From contig NZ_BDCE01000057.1 of assembly GCF_001613345.1 (NCBI RefSeq), forward strand, positions 1 through 64,000: a stretch of 64,000 nucleotides of DNA. Direction: 5' to 3'. A model generated the notes under the pieces. That model saw only the letters and a list, made by a program, of their open reading frames with translations, was not told the origin of the DNA and did no database searches. How positions within the stretch are numbered: position 1 is the first letter of the stretch; every line of letters begins with the position of its first letter. Made by a program: the position numbers and the translations under genes. This document shows, one piece after another, positions 39,668 through 47,729 of this stretch. This DNA comes from Nocardia uniformis NBRC 13702. Lineage in GTDB: Bacteria > Actinomycetota > Actinomycetes > Mycobacteriales > Mycobacteriaceae.

Positions 39668-41311
39668 ATGCGATCATCCCCACCCACTGCTGCCGATATC
39701 TCCCCGCGTGCGGGCGCGAAGGAATGGCTCGGACTCGCGGTATTGCTGCTTCCCACGACGCTGCTGTTCCTCACCATGACGGTGCTGTTCCTGGCGACGC
39801 CGGATATCGCCGCCGACCTGAGTCCCAACAGCGGGCAATTGCTCTGGATCAATGACATCTACGGGTTCACGATGGCCGGCCTGCTGGTGGCGATGGGCAC
39901 CCTCGGTGACCGGATCGGTCGCCGCCGGATTCTCCTGATAGGTGCCATCGCCTTCGGCGCGGCGTCGGCCGTCGCTGCCTTCGCACCCAGTGTCGAGACC
40001 CTGATCGCCGCCCGCGCGGTCATGGGCGTGGGCGCCGCCGCTGTCATGCCGTCCACCCTCTCGCTCATCAGCAGCATGTTCCCCGACGTCAAGCAGCGTG
40101 GGACCGCCGTCGGTCTGTGGGCGGCGTCGGTATCGGTCGGTGTCGCGACCGGCCCGCTGTTCGGCGGCCTGCTGCTGGAGAACTTCTGGTGGGGCTCCAC
40201 ACTTCTCATCGGTGTGCCGGTTATGGCGGTGGTGGTGTTCGCCGTGCCCGCTCTGGTCCCCGAATACCGTGCCCCGCGTGCCGGACGGCTCGACTTGCCC
40301 AGCGTCGCACTGTCTTTGGTCATGATGCTGCCGGTGGTCTACGGGATCAAGGAGCTCGCCGGGTACGGGGTGACCACCACCGCGGTCGTCGCGGTCGTCG
40401 CCGGTGGTGCACTGCTGACGGTCTTCGTACGCCGGCAATTGCGTCTCGACGAGCCGCTGCTGGATATGCGACTGTTCAGCAATCGCACCTTCAGTAGTGC
40501 GCTGGGCGTCACCTTGCTCAACACGGTCGCCCTCGGCGGCGTCTATCTGCTCTTCACCCAGTATCTGCAGTTGGTCGAGGGACGGTCGCCGCTGGAGTCG
40601 GGCCTGTTGATTCTGCCGGCCGCGGTGATGCTGGTGGTCGTCTCGATGCTCGCGCCCGTGCTCGCCCGCCGCATCCGGCCGGCGTATATCGTCGCCGCGG
40701 GCAGTCTGCTGTCTGTGGTGGGCTATCTCGTACTCACCCAGGTCGACCCCGCCTCCGGACTGACCCTGCTGATCGTCGGCTTCTACATCCTCTACCCCGG
40801 AATCGCGCCGGAGATGGCCCTGGTCACCGATATCGCCCTCGGGTCGGCCCCACCGGAGAAGGCCGGTGCCGCGTCCGCGCTCAACAGCACCGCGAGCGAC
40901 CTCGGGATCTCGCTCGGTATCGCCCTGCTCGGCAGCATCGGCGCCGCCGCCTATCGGGCCGACATGTCCGATGTCGAGTTGGCCGGCGTTCCCGCCGGTG
41001 TCGAGGCCGCCGCACGTGACACGCTCTCCGGAGCACTGGCCGCCGCCGAGCAGCTCCCCACCGCCGCTGGCGACGCCTTGCTGGCATCGGCGAAAGCGGC
41101 GTTCGCTCACGGCCTCAATCTGGCGGCGGTGGCCGCGGCGGTTCTGGTCGCCATCGCGGCCGTGCTCTCGGCGACCCTGCTCCGTCGTGTCCCGCCGATC
41201 GGCACACAGGTGCCGGAGCACGCCCTCGATTCGGAACTCGAGGCCACGACGGACCCGGACTTCACCGACGAGGAGGCGACAACCCCGGTGCCGCAACGAG
41301 CCTCGCGCTGA
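39668..41311 (+). CDS. MFS drug exporter, DHA2 (14-TM, EmrB/QacA type)
   Basis: A protein of 547 residues with about 14 membrane segments. Motif A-like sequence is GTLGDRIGRRRILLIGA; motif C-like is AVMGVGAAAVMPSTLSLISS; the proton-relay region LLWINDIYGFTMAGLLVAMG is typical of DHA2. The C-terminal 40 residues are acidic and cytoplasmic. It exports cationic or amphipathic compounds in other members. ATG 39668 begins a short cytoplasmic N-terminus. It is divergent from LysR with shared operator-like sites. Confidence 0.92.
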   Translation: MRSSPPTAADISPRAGAKEWLGLAVLLLPTTLLFLTMTVLFLATPDIAADLSPNSGQLLWINDIYGFTMAGLLVAMGTLGDRIGRRRILLIGAIAFGAASAVAAFAPSVETLIAARAVMGVGAAAVMPSTLSLISSMFPDVKQRGTAVGLWAASVSVGVATGPLFGGLLLENFWWGSTLLIGVPVMAVVVFAVPALVPEYRAPRAGRLDLPSVALSLVMMLPVVYGIKELAGYGVTTTAVVAVVAGGALLTVFVRRQLRLDEPLLDMRLFSNRTFSSALGVTLLNTVALGGVYLLFTQYLQLVEGRSPLESGLLILPAAVMLVVVSMLAPVLARRIRPAYIVAAGSLLSVVGYLVLTQVDPASGLTLLIVGFYILYPGIAPEMALVTDIALGSAPPEKAGAASALNSTASDLGISLGIALLGSIGAAAYRADMSDVELAGVPAGVEAAARDTLSGALAAAEQLPTAAGDALLASAKAAFAHGLNLAAVAAAVLVAIAAVLSATLLRRVPPIGTQVPEHALDSELEATTDPDFTDEEATTPVPQRASR

Positions 41312-41346
41312 CCCGAATTTGTCGGGCTCACCTGACCGCCTTGATC

Positions 41347-41371
41347 ATTCCGGCGTGCTTCCGACCGGAAT
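41347..41371. repeat. REP-like hairpin repeat, copy A
   Basis: ATTCCGGC at 41347-41354 pairs with CCGGAAT at 41365-41371. The sequence around it (CATTCCGGCGTG to CCGGAATCCAC) recurs in inverted orientation at 63433-63461. It is a dispersed palindromic repeat of two copies in this window. Confidence 0.55.
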
Positions 41372-41396
41372 CCACCCCCTCGCACTGTCCGCCTGC

Positions 41397-41445
41397 CCCA
41401 TCCCCGTCATCCCGGCCGCAAGCGTGCCGGGATGACGGGGATGGG
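41397..41445. terminator. Perfect 20-bp hairpin after MFS gene
   Basis: The left arm is 41397-41416 and the right arm 41426-41445, fully complementary over 20 bp with a 9-base loop CGCAAGCGT. No T-run follows. It lies 85 bp behind the MFS stop, a likely terminator, but its length is unusual and it joins a REP-like repeat. Confidence 0.6.
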
Positions 41446-41486
41446 CTATAGCGACAAACTGGTGGATGACCGGGGCGATTCCGCTG

Positions 41487-41579
41487 ATCACCGCCGCGGT
41501 TTTCGTCTGCGGCCCGCAGAACTGGTTGCCGGATGGTGAGGACCGCGAATCGGCCCGGACACCATGGGAGCACTTCATG
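41487..41579 (+). pseudogene. Duplicated fragment of GT87 mannosyltransferase C-terminus
   Basis: The frame gives ITAAVFVCGPQNWLPDGE, then DRESARTPWEHFM, nearly the same as ITAAVFVYGPQNWLPDGE, ERESAWTPWEHF in the mannosyltransferase at 37187-38452 (DNA 38254-38345). Only about 30 codons are present, with no start or further homology. It is a remnant of a duplicated or second GT87 gene. Confidence 0.75.
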
Positions 41580-41605
41580 GCGTTGTTCCCGATCAGCACC
41601 GCCCT

Positions 41606-42064
41606 TCACGTGCGTCCGCGCAGCTCGCCCGGCTGTGACAGTGTCAGCGCTTCCGAAGGTCGCCATCGGAACAATTCCCGCACGTCGGCCGGCCAGTTCG
41701 CGGCTACGACACACAGCATGATCACCAGGTGCAGTGGCGCCGACACTTCCTCATAGATCGGTGCGTCATCGATGACATGCGTCGTGACCGCCCCGGTGAG
41801 CAACAGCACCAATCCGGCGGCGCCGAGGAATCTGGATTGTCGGCGCGGAATGACGAGCAGTATCGCGCAGACCAGTTCGATCGCTCCGACCAGATATCGC
41901 ATATTCGGGTCGAAACCCCAGTCCGCGAACTTCTCGGAGTAGGCGGGGCCGAAGAAGGTCTCTCCCGCCCAGAACTTGGTGGCGAAGCCCACGAAGAATT
42001 CGAATGCCAAGAACCAGTAGAAGCCGGTGCGCACCCACGGCGGTACAGCGCGGCGTGTAATCAC
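41606..42064 (-). CDS. DoxX-like membrane protein (ECF41 target candidate)
   Basis: About 152 residues with four membrane segments: WVRTGFYWFLAFEFFVGFAT, YLVGAIELVCAILLVIP, FLGAAGLVLLLTGAVTTHVI and PLHLVIMLCVVAANWP. It has the DoxX-like layout. GTG 42064 is chosen because AGGAGG stands 7 nt before it. A sequence TGTCACA-N16-GGTC on the minus strand (42165-42139) matches the promoter class of ECF41 sigma factors and would start transcription about 70 nt upstream. Such small quinone-linked or redox membrane proteins often belong to ECF41 regulons. Confidence 0.8.
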   Translation of the reverse strand: MITRRAVPPWVRTGFYWFLAFEFFVGFATKFWAGETFFGPAYSEKFADWGFDPNMRYLVGAIELVCAILLVIPRRQSRFLGAAGLVLLLTGAVTTHVIDDAPIYEEVSAPLHLVIMLCVVAANWPADVRELFRWRPSEALTLSQPGELRGRT

Positions 42065-42138
42065 GGTATTTCCTCCTGAAGCTGCCTGAACGAGCGTCGC
42101 TGGCGGTGCCAGTCGGGGGAACAGCCCGTCGCTGCCAT

Positions 42139-42165
42139 GACCGTCCGAGCCCCGCGAATGTGACA
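42139..42165 (-). promoter_or_regulatory. ECF41-type promoter, minus strand
   Basis: On the minus strand TGTCACA (42165-42159) and GGTC (42142-42139) are separated by exactly 16 bp. The published ECF41 consensus is TGTCACA-N16-CGTC; one base differs. It would drive the DoxX-like gene ending at 41606. Confidence 0.6.
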
Positions 42166-42189
42166 TCCCGCCATGCGCTGTGCTCGCGA

Positions 42190-42216
42190 TGTCACATCCG
42201 CTCGCGTCGGCAGGTC
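42190..42216 (+). promoter_or_regulatory. ECF41-type promoter, plus strand
   Basis: TGTCACA (42190-42196) and GGTC (42213-42216) have the same 16-bp spacing as the divergent site at 42139-42165. It would drive the sigma factor gene at 42254 (autoregulation) with a 5' leader of about 30 nt carrying GAGGAA. Confidence 0.62.
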
Positions 42217-42253
42217 ATATGAGTGACAGATCCCCTCACGAGGAATGTGACAT

Positions 42254-43141
42254 ATGGACCGCACGGAATGGCTTGTCGAGGAGTTCGAAGGCAATAGGGC
42301 GCACCTGCGTGCCGTGGCGTATCGGATGCTGGGGTCGGTCAGCGACGCCGAGGACGCCGTGCAGGAGGTCTGGATACGGCTGAGCCGAACCGATGTCTCC
42401 GACGTCGACAATCTGGCCGGCTGGATGACCACCGCCGTATCTCGGGTATCGCTGAATGTCCTGCAGCGCCGCAAGAGTCGCCGCGAGCAGCTGTACGGGA
42501 CGGTGGCCGATGACGGCGCGGAACGGGCCACCGCGATGGCACCCGACGAAGAGGTGATCATGGCCGACTCGGTCGGCTCGGCACTGCTGGTTATCCTCGA
42601 TACCCTCGCTCCGGCCGAACGGCTCGCCTTCGTGCTGCACGATATGTTCGCCATACCGTTCGATGAGATCGCCGCGATAATCGGCCGTTCCAGCGCGGCG
42701 ACACGTCAGCTCGCGAGCCGCGCGCGGCGTCGGGTTCGAGGCGTCGACCAGCCCGCGCCCATCGATGTCGCCCAGCACGGCGAGATCGTCGACGCGTTCT
42801 TACGTGCGGCGCGCACGGGACGATTCGAAGCGTTGCTCGAGCTACTCGATCCGGACGTGGCACTGCAAGCGGATGACACCGTCGTGGCATCCGGTGCGGC
42901 ACCGGAACTTCTGGGCTCCGACGCGGTCGCTCGCACATTCACCGGCCGCGCACACGGCGCCCGGCCGGTCCTGATCGACCGAACACCCGGCGCGGTCTGG
43001 ACGGTCGGCGGCCGCCCACGAATCGTATTCGCCTTCACGATCGGGCACGGAAGGATCACCGGCATCGAGATGATCGGCGATCCGGAACGGATCGGCACCA
43101 TGGAATTCACCGACATTTCGGGGATCAACAATGATCGATAG
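42254..43141 (+). CDS. ECF41-type (SigJ-like) RNA polymerase sigma factor
   Basis: A protein of 295 residues. Sigma region 2 is AVAYRMLGSVSDAEDAVQEV (residues near 20-40); region 4 is DEIAAIIGRSSAATRQLASR. The C-terminal 110 residues form a SnoaL-like (NTF2 fold) domain with LRAARTGRFEALLELLDPDV and a final FAFTIGHGRITGIEMIGDP, the fused regulatory domain that defines ECF41 and replaces a separate anti-sigma factor. It is preceded by a matching promoter. The end overlaps the next gene by 11 bases. Confidence 0.92.
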   Translation: MDRTEWLVEEFEGNRAHLRAVAYRMLGSVSDAEDAVQEVWIRLSRTDVSDVDNLAGWMTTAVSRVSLNVLQRRKSRREQLYGTVADDGAERATAMAPDEEVIMADSVGSALLVILDTLAPAERLAFVLHDMFAIPFDEIAAIIGRSSAATRQLASRARRRVRGVDQPAPIDVAQHGEIVDAFLRAARTGRFEALLELLDPDVALQADDTVVASGAAPELLGSDAVARTFTGRAHGARPVLIDRTPGAVWTVGGRPRIVFAFTIGHGRITGIEMIGDPERIGTMEFTDISGINNDR

Positions 43142-43976
43142 CCTGCCCATCACGACCAACGGCCGCCTCCGGAGCGTTGTCTACTGGATAACCACCGCAA
43201 TCATCGCGTTCGAATCCGCGATGGGTGGCGTATGGGACATCATGCGCATCGATACGGTTCGCGATATTGCCGTCGACCAACTCGGATACCCGTCCTACGT
43301 CCTGGTCATTCTCGGAATCGCCAAGATCCCGGGAGCGGTCGTCCTGATCGCGCCGCGCCTGCCCCGATTGAAGGAATGGGTGTACGCGGGTGTCCTGTTC
43401 ATCTACCTCGGTGCGGCGATCTCGCTGGCCGTCCAGGGCGAACCCGCTGCCGCCGGGCCCCTCGGTTTCGCCACGATGACGTGCTTGTCGTGGGCAACCC
43501 GCCCACAGGATCGCAGGATGATGGCGGCCGGGTCATGGACACCCGGACGACTCGGCTCGCGCGCCGGGTCCGGGCGCGCGGTCGTCATCACGTTCTGGGT
43601 TGCGACCGCCATCGTGACCAGCGTTCTGCTCAGCGGTGGCATGGCCGATCTCCTGCGCCGCGACGCGACAGTGGCGGGAATGCTGGAACTGGGTTACCCC
43701 ACCTATTTCATCACCATGCTGGGAGTGTGGAAGATACTGGGGGCCTTGGCGATTCTCACCCCCGGCTTCGGGCGTGTGAAGGAATGGGCGTATGCCGGAG
43801 CGTTCTACAATTTCGCTGGAGCATTCGCATCTCACCTCGCGATCGGTTCGGCCGCAACGCATCTCGTGTGGACCGCGGCGTTCGCGCTGTGCGTGCTGAT
43901 CTCATGGGCCCTGCGCCCCACCTCTCGAAGTCTGCCGCCGACAATGGCGGCGATGCCGCGTTCGCACGCCCACTGA
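43131..43976 (+). CDS. Tandem DoxX-like membrane protein
   Basis: A protein of 281 residues containing two homologous DoxX-like domains. Domain 1: VVYWITTAIIAFESAMGGVW, LGYPSYVLVILGIAKIPGAV, LPRLKEWVYAGVLFIYLGAA. Domain 2: VVITFWVATAIVTSVLLSGG, LGYPTYFITMLGVWKILGAL, FGRVKEWAYAGAFYNFAGAF. Each half has four membrane segments, so eight in total. Usually one half occurs as a single protein; this is an internal duplication or fusion. It is co-transcribed with the ECF41 sigma factor. Confidence 0.85.
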   Translation: MIDSLPITTNGRLRSVVYWITTAIIAFESAMGGVWDIMRIDTVRDIAVDQLGYPSYVLVILGIAKIPGAVVLIAPRLPRLKEWVYAGVLFIYLGAAISLAVQGEPAAAGPLGFATMTCLSWATRPQDRRMMAAGSWTPGRLGSRAGSGRAVVITFWVATAIVTSVLLSGGMADLLRRDATVAGMLELGYPTYFITMLGVWKILGALAILTPGFGRVKEWAYAGAFYNFAGAFASHLAIGSAATHLVWTAAFALCVLISWALRPTSRSLPPTMAAMPRSHAH

Positions 43977-43988
43977 CTCTCGCGACGA

Positions 43989-44165
43989 GCCGCGATTTCG
44001 CATCCGAGTAAGCCCACCGGCCGGTGCTGTCACGCCGGTACGGCGTTGAAAGGTGGCCTATGTCACATCCTGGTTCTTCCTCGGTGGCCGTTGGTGGTTC
44101 CGGCCGGACGTCGCTGCGGCGGTGGCTCGGGCTCGGTGTGCTGCTCGTGGTGCTGTTCTTGATCA
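43989..44165 (+). repeat. Duplicated leader and 5' end of DASS transporter, upstream copy
   Basis: About 175 bp closely match 46052-46228: the shared blocks include CCGAGTAA, CTGTCACGCCGGTACGGCG, TTGAAAGGTG and GCCGGACGTCGCTGCGG. It covers the leader and the first codons of the DASS gene. The two copies are in direct orientation and flank the MarR, DoxX and dioxygenase genes. Confidence 0.75.
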
Positions 44166-44221
44166 GCATGCGCGGCGGGTTTCGACGTCGCGTCGAGGCC
44201 GGTTTCGCAGTGCCGCGGTGA
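44060..44221 (+). pseudogene. Truncated 5' copy of DASS transporter gene
   Basis: The ATG at 44060 opens a 53-codon frame MSHPGSSSVAVGGSGRTSLR, RWLGLGVLLVVLFLISMRGG whose start corresponds to the DASS protein (MSQTDASPVTVGDSSRTSLR, RWLGLGLGVVFAVLVYW). The rest of the transporter is missing. The ribosome site GAAAGG is kept, so a short one-helix peptide could still be made. Confidence 0.65.
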
Positions 44222-44294
44222 TTCCCGCGCGCCGCGGTGTCCGATTCGCCTGTGCGGTCCTCTACCCACGACGACCCGGCGACCGGCGACGCGG

Positions 44295-44759
44295 TCAGGC
44301 TTTGCTCCACCGTTCGGCGTCGTTGGCCGCGAGCACCCGACGCAGCAGTGCGGTCAGCGTCTCCTGTTCCGCCGTCGAGAGCACATCCAGAAACCCTCGC
44401 TGGGATTCGGCCGCGACAGGACGCAGCTCGCCTGCGAGCGTCTTGCCTTCGGGAGTGAGCGCGATCTTGTTCCTGCGCCGATCGGCGGGGTCCTGAACCC
44501 TGGTCACCAGACCGCGGCGTTGCAGCTCGTCGATGTGGCCGACCAGGTGGCTCTTGTCGAGGTCGAGTGAATCGGCCAGTTGTTGCTGCGACAGGGCGCC
44601 GAAATCGTCCAGGGCGCTGAGTGCGGCCTGGTGTCCCAGCCGGAGCCCTCGATCCGCCAGTGCGGCCTCCAGTCGCTTGCGTCCGAACTTCGACACCTGG
44701 GAGGCCAGGTACGACGGCTGCGCGAGCAAGGACGGCGGGCGCTGCCGGTGTTCTGCCAT
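44295..44759 (-). CDS. MarR-family transcriptional regulator
   Basis: About 154 residues. The winged helix-turn-helix is ALSALDDFGALSQQQLADSL, DLDKSHLVGHIDELQRRGLV, then the wing RVQDPADRRRNKIALTPEG. Start MAEHRQRPPSLL (44759) is chosen; longer starts at 44792 and 44840 would overlap the divergent promoter region. It is 72 bp from the DoxX-dioxygenase operon, which it probably represses; MarR proteins often respond to phenolic compounds, which would suit an intradiol dioxygenase. Confidence 0.87.
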   Translation of the reverse strand: MAEHRQRPPSLLAQPSYLASQVSKFGRKRLEAALADRGLRLGHQAALSALDDFGALSQQQLADSLDLDKSHLVGHIDELQRRGLVTRVQDPADRRRNKIALTPEGKTLAGELRPVAAESQRGFLDVLSTAEQETLTALLRRVLAANDAERWSKA

Positions 44760-44831
44760 CAGGCGACTATAGCCGCGACGAAACTGTTGCATTCCGCTAC
44801 TATTGCGACATTCCACTGAGTAGGAGTGCGC

Positions 44832-45350
44832 ATGAACCACGAAAACCGGCCATCACGACTCATCCGCGCCGAACGCCCCAGTCTGGTGGGGCTGCTGAGC
44901 GGCCGCGCTCCGCTATCGCTCATCGACGGTTCATTGCTGCTGCTACGCCTGGGTCTCGGGGTGATCTTCTTCGCCCACGGGTGGGATTCGATCCAGAACC
45001 TCGGGGTGGCGGGCGTCGTCGAACTCCAGCGCGAATCGGGTATTCCGCTACCGGGGCTCGCCGGGCCGTTCACCGTGTATGTCGAGCTCATCGGCGGCCC
45101 GCTGCTGGTCTTCGGCGCCCTCACCCGCCTTGCCGCGGCAGCACTGGCCGGGCTCATGGTCGGCGCTTTCGCATTCATCCACGCGCCGAACGGCATCTTC
45201 GTCGAGGACGGCGGTTTCGAACTGGTTCTCATCCTCGCCGCCGCGTGTGCCGTGCTCGTCGTTCAGGGCGCCGGCCGTTTCGGCGTCGACGGTCCGGTCG
45301 CGGCTCAATGGACAGGGGGCGGTCGTGTTCGAGCGGGCGAGCCGGCATGA
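44832..45350 (+). CDS. DoxX family membrane protein
   Basis: A protein of about 172 residues with four membrane segments. It contains LIDGSLLLLRLGLGVIFFAHG, the classic DoxX start with HG, and later FTVYVELIGGPLLVFGALTR and LMVGAFAFIHAPNG. DoxX proteins are linked to quinone or redox chemistry. ATG 44832 is used (GTG 44826 in frame is an alternative). It overlaps the dioxygenase gene by ATGA. Confidence 0.87.
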   Translation: MNHENRPSRLIRAERPSLVGLLSGRAPLSLIDGSLLLLRLGLGVIFFAHGWDSIQNLGVAGVVELQRESGIPLPGLAGPFTVYVELIGGPLLVFGALTRLAAAALAGLMVGAFAFIHAPNGIFVEDGGFELVLILAAACAVLVVQGAGRFGVDGPVAAQWTGGGRVRAGEPA

Positions 45351-46021
45351 GCGCGGGCGCACCGAACCGACGTACGGTACTGACCGCACTCGGATTGGGG
45401 TTGGCGACAGCGGGGTGCGGGGCCGTCGACTCGGGCCGCCCGGTCGCAACCTCGCGGCGAGGTGGCGAGTCCGCACCTGGCTGCGTCCTCACCCCGGAGG
45501 GCACCGAGGGGCCGTACTACGTGGACACCGACCTGATACGCGGTGATATCCGGGAGGGTAGGCCCGGAGCGCCGCTGTCACTACGCGTCACCGTCGTCGA
45601 TGCTGACTCGTGCGACCCGCTCCGTGCCGCCGCTGTGGACATTTGGCATGCCGACGCCCGCGGGGCCTACTCCGGCGTCGAGGAAGAAAGCCGGTTCTTG
45701 CGCGGGATCCAGCACACCGACAATGCCGGGATCGTGAGTTTCTCGACCATCGTCCCCGGCTGGTACGACAACCGCACCATCCACATACATGTCAAGGTGC
45801 ACGTCGGAGGCCAAGAGGTGCACACCGGCCAGGTGTATTTCGATGACGAAGTCACCGCGGCGGTCGCCGCCGTCGCGCCGTACGCGGACCGCGCCGACCC
45901 ACGCACCCGCAACGACCAGGACTTCCTCTTCCGGCGAGGCGACGATCACGCACTGCTGTCAGTGGCCGGACATCCGAGCACCGGGTACCGGGCCGACATC
46001 ACCATCGGGGTCAGGGCATGA
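45347..46021 (+). CDS. Exported intradiol dioxygenase-like protein
   Basis: A protein of 224 residues. The N-terminus NRRTVLTALGLGLATAGCG looks like a Tat signal with lipobox, so the enzyme is on the outside. The core has TEGPYYVDTDLIRGDI, VDIWHADARGAYSG, RGIQHTDNAGIVSFSTIVPG, WYDNRTIHIHVKVHV. The iron ligands of catechol dioxygenases (two Tyr, two His) are matched by Y in GPYY, Y in GWYDNR and the HIH pair. Secreted members occur in actinobacteria; their natural aromatic substrate is mostly unknown. Co-translated with DoxX. Confidence 0.88.
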   Translation: MSAGAPNRRTVLTALGLGLATAGCGAVDSGRPVATSRRGGESAPGCVLTPEGTEGPYYVDTDLIRGDIREGRPGAPLSLRVTVVDADSCDPLRAAAVDIWHADARGAYSGVEEESRFLRGIQHTDNAGIVSFSTIVPGWYDNRTIHIHVKVHVGGQEVHTGQVYFDDEVTAAVAAVAPYADRADPRTRNDQDFLFRRGDDHALLSVAGHPSTGYRADITIGVRA

Positions 46022-46051
46022 ACCGCAGGTCTGGACAGATGGCCGGGTTGA

Positions 46052-46228
46052 CGCGCTGTTTCGCACCCGAGTAACCGCACTGACCGGTACTGTCACGCCG
46101 GTACGGCGTTGAAAGGTGTCTTATGTCACAAACGGATGCTTCCCCGGTGACCGTCGGTGATTCCAGCCGGACGTCGCTGCGGAGGTGGCTCGGGCTCGGG
46201 CTCGGCGTGGTGTTCGCGGTGCTCGTGT
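46052..46228 (+). repeat. Leader and 5' end of DASS transporter, downstream copy
   Basis: Direct-repeat partner of 43989-44165. It contains the intact ribosome site and start of the functional DASS gene. Confidence 0.75.
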
Positions 46229-47694
46229 ACTGGGTGCTGCCCGACTCGCTGTCGGTCCCCGCCCGGTCGACCGCCGCGGTGGCCATTCTGATGGCGACCT
46301 GGTGGATGACCGAGGCGATTCCGCTGGCGGCGACGGCGTTGGTGCCGCTGGTCGCGTTTCCCGTGCTGAGTGTCGCGCCCATCGGAACCCGGACGCTGGA
46401 CCCGGACGAGGAGGGCGTCACCACCGGCGATCTGCTCGGCGCGGCCGCCCCCTATGCCGACAAGATCATTTTCCTATTCCTCGGTGGCTTCCTCTTGGCC
46501 GCGACCATGCAGCGCTGGGGGCTGCACCGGCGGATCGCCCTCCGGACGATCGGGGTGGTGGGCACCCAACCGGTGCGCTTGGTCGCCGGATTCATGCTCG
46601 CCACGGCGTTCCTGTCGATGTGGGTGAGCAATACCGCGACCACGGTCATGATGCTGCCGATCGGCGTGTCGGTAATCCTTCTGACGAAGCGGCTCCTCGA
46701 AGATGATGACAGTGCGGTCGATCCGAATTTCGCGACGGCGCTCATGCTCGGTATCGCCTACGCGGCGTCCATCGGTTCGCTCGGCACCATTATCGGAACC
46801 CCGCCCAATGGGCTGCTGGTGTCGAATCTCGCCAAGGAGGGGATAAATATCTCCTTCGGCACCTGGATGCTGTTCGGGGTTCCCATTGCCGCGGTCTTCC
46901 TGGTACTGGCATGGCTGGTGTTGACCCGCTTGGTATTTCCGCCGCGAATTTCCGAAATCCCTGGTGGCCGTGAGGCTATCGCCGCGCAGACCCGGGAACT
47001 GGGTACGATGTCGCGGGGCGAGACCACGGTGCTCGTGGTATTCGTAACGACCGCGCTCGCATGGATTCTCATCCCCACCCTGTTCGGATCCGATGGCGTC
47101 GACGCATTGCGGGACGCGATACCGCTACTGACCCGGGTCGGTGACGAGGTCATCGCCATGACCATGGCCATCGCGCTGTTCATTATTCCGGTCGGCCGAA
47201 ACGGCGAACGGCTGCTGGATTGGGAGACGGCCAAACAGATCCCGTGGGGCATCCTGCTGCTGTTCGGCGGCGGCCTGTCGCTGGCCAACCAGATCCGGGT
47301 GACCGGCCTCGGCGCGTGGATCGGCGATCAGGTGGCGGCGATCGGCACCGTGCCGATAGTGGTGCTGGTGGTCGTGGTGGCCGCGCTGGTACTGCTGCTC
47401 ACCGAGCTGACCAGCAATACCGCGACCACCGCCACCTTCCTGCCCATCATTATCGGTGTGGCCGGTGGAATGGGATTGGATCCGGCCCTGCTGGCCGTTC
47501 CGGTCGCACTGGCCGCCACATCGGCGTTCATGCTCCCGGTGGCCACCCCACCGAATGCGGTGGTGTTCGGCTCCGGCCACGTCCGAATCGGTCAAATGAT
47601 CAGGGCCGGAATCGTACTCAATGTGATCGGCATGGTGCTGATCACGATCGCCATGTTCACCATCGCGGGCCCGATTCTCGGAGTCGAGCGGTAG
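46123..47694 (+). CDS. DASS/SLC13 family anion symporter
   Basis: A protein of 523 residues with about 11 to 12 membrane segments. It has the two SNT sodium-binding signatures, VSNTATTVMMLPIGVSV near residue 170 and LTSNTATTATFLPIIIG near 430, which are hallmarks of divalent anion:sodium symporters for dicarboxylates or sulfate. A conserved IGSLGTIIGTPPNGLLV follows the first. It may import the products or substrates of the neighbouring dioxygenase pathway, but this is only a context guess. GAAAGG is the ribosome site before ATG 46123. Confidence 0.92.
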   Translation: MSQTDASPVTVGDSSRTSLRRWLGLGLGVVFAVLVYWVLPDSLSVPARSTAAVAILMATWWMTEAIPLAATALVPLVAFPVLSVAPIGTRTLDPDEEGVTTGDLLGAAAPYADKIIFLFLGGFLLAATMQRWGLHRRIALRTIGVVGTQPVRLVAGFMLATAFLSMWVSNTATTVMMLPIGVSVILLTKRLLEDDDSAVDPNFATALMLGIAYAASIGSLGTIIGTPPNGLLVSNLAKEGINISFGTWMLFGVPIAAVFLVLAWLVLTRLVFPPRISEIPGGREAIAAQTRELGTMSRGETTVLVVFVTTALAWILIPTLFGSDGVDALRDAIPLLTRVGDEVIAMTMAIALFIIPVGRNGERLLDWETAKQIPWGILLLFGGGLSLANQIRVTGLGAWIGDQVAAIGTVPIVVLVVVVAALVLLLTELTSNTATTATFLPIIIGVAGGMGLDPALLAVPVALAATSAFMLPVATPPNAVVFGSGHVRIGQMIRAGIVLNVIGMVLITIAMFTIAGPILGVER

Positions 47695-47729
47695 TGCGGT
47701 CACCGTAATCGATACCGCAAGATGGTATT

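Noticed and set aside
39674..41296. A 540-codon open frame antisense to the MFS exporter
   Set aside because: Composition artefact: the translation is rich in His, Gln and Arg, as expected opposite a membrane protein gene.
42226..42252. Third ECF41-like site near the sigma gene start, minus strand
   Set aside because: TGTCACA is present but the -10 at 16 bp is CTGT; only a 17-bp spacing gives TGTC. Not good enough next to the two matching promoters.
44760..44831. MarR operator in the MarR/DoxX intergenic region
   Set aside because: TTGCATTCC and TTGCGACATTCC are similar direct repeats, but no inverted repeat typical of MarR sites could be drawn with confidence.
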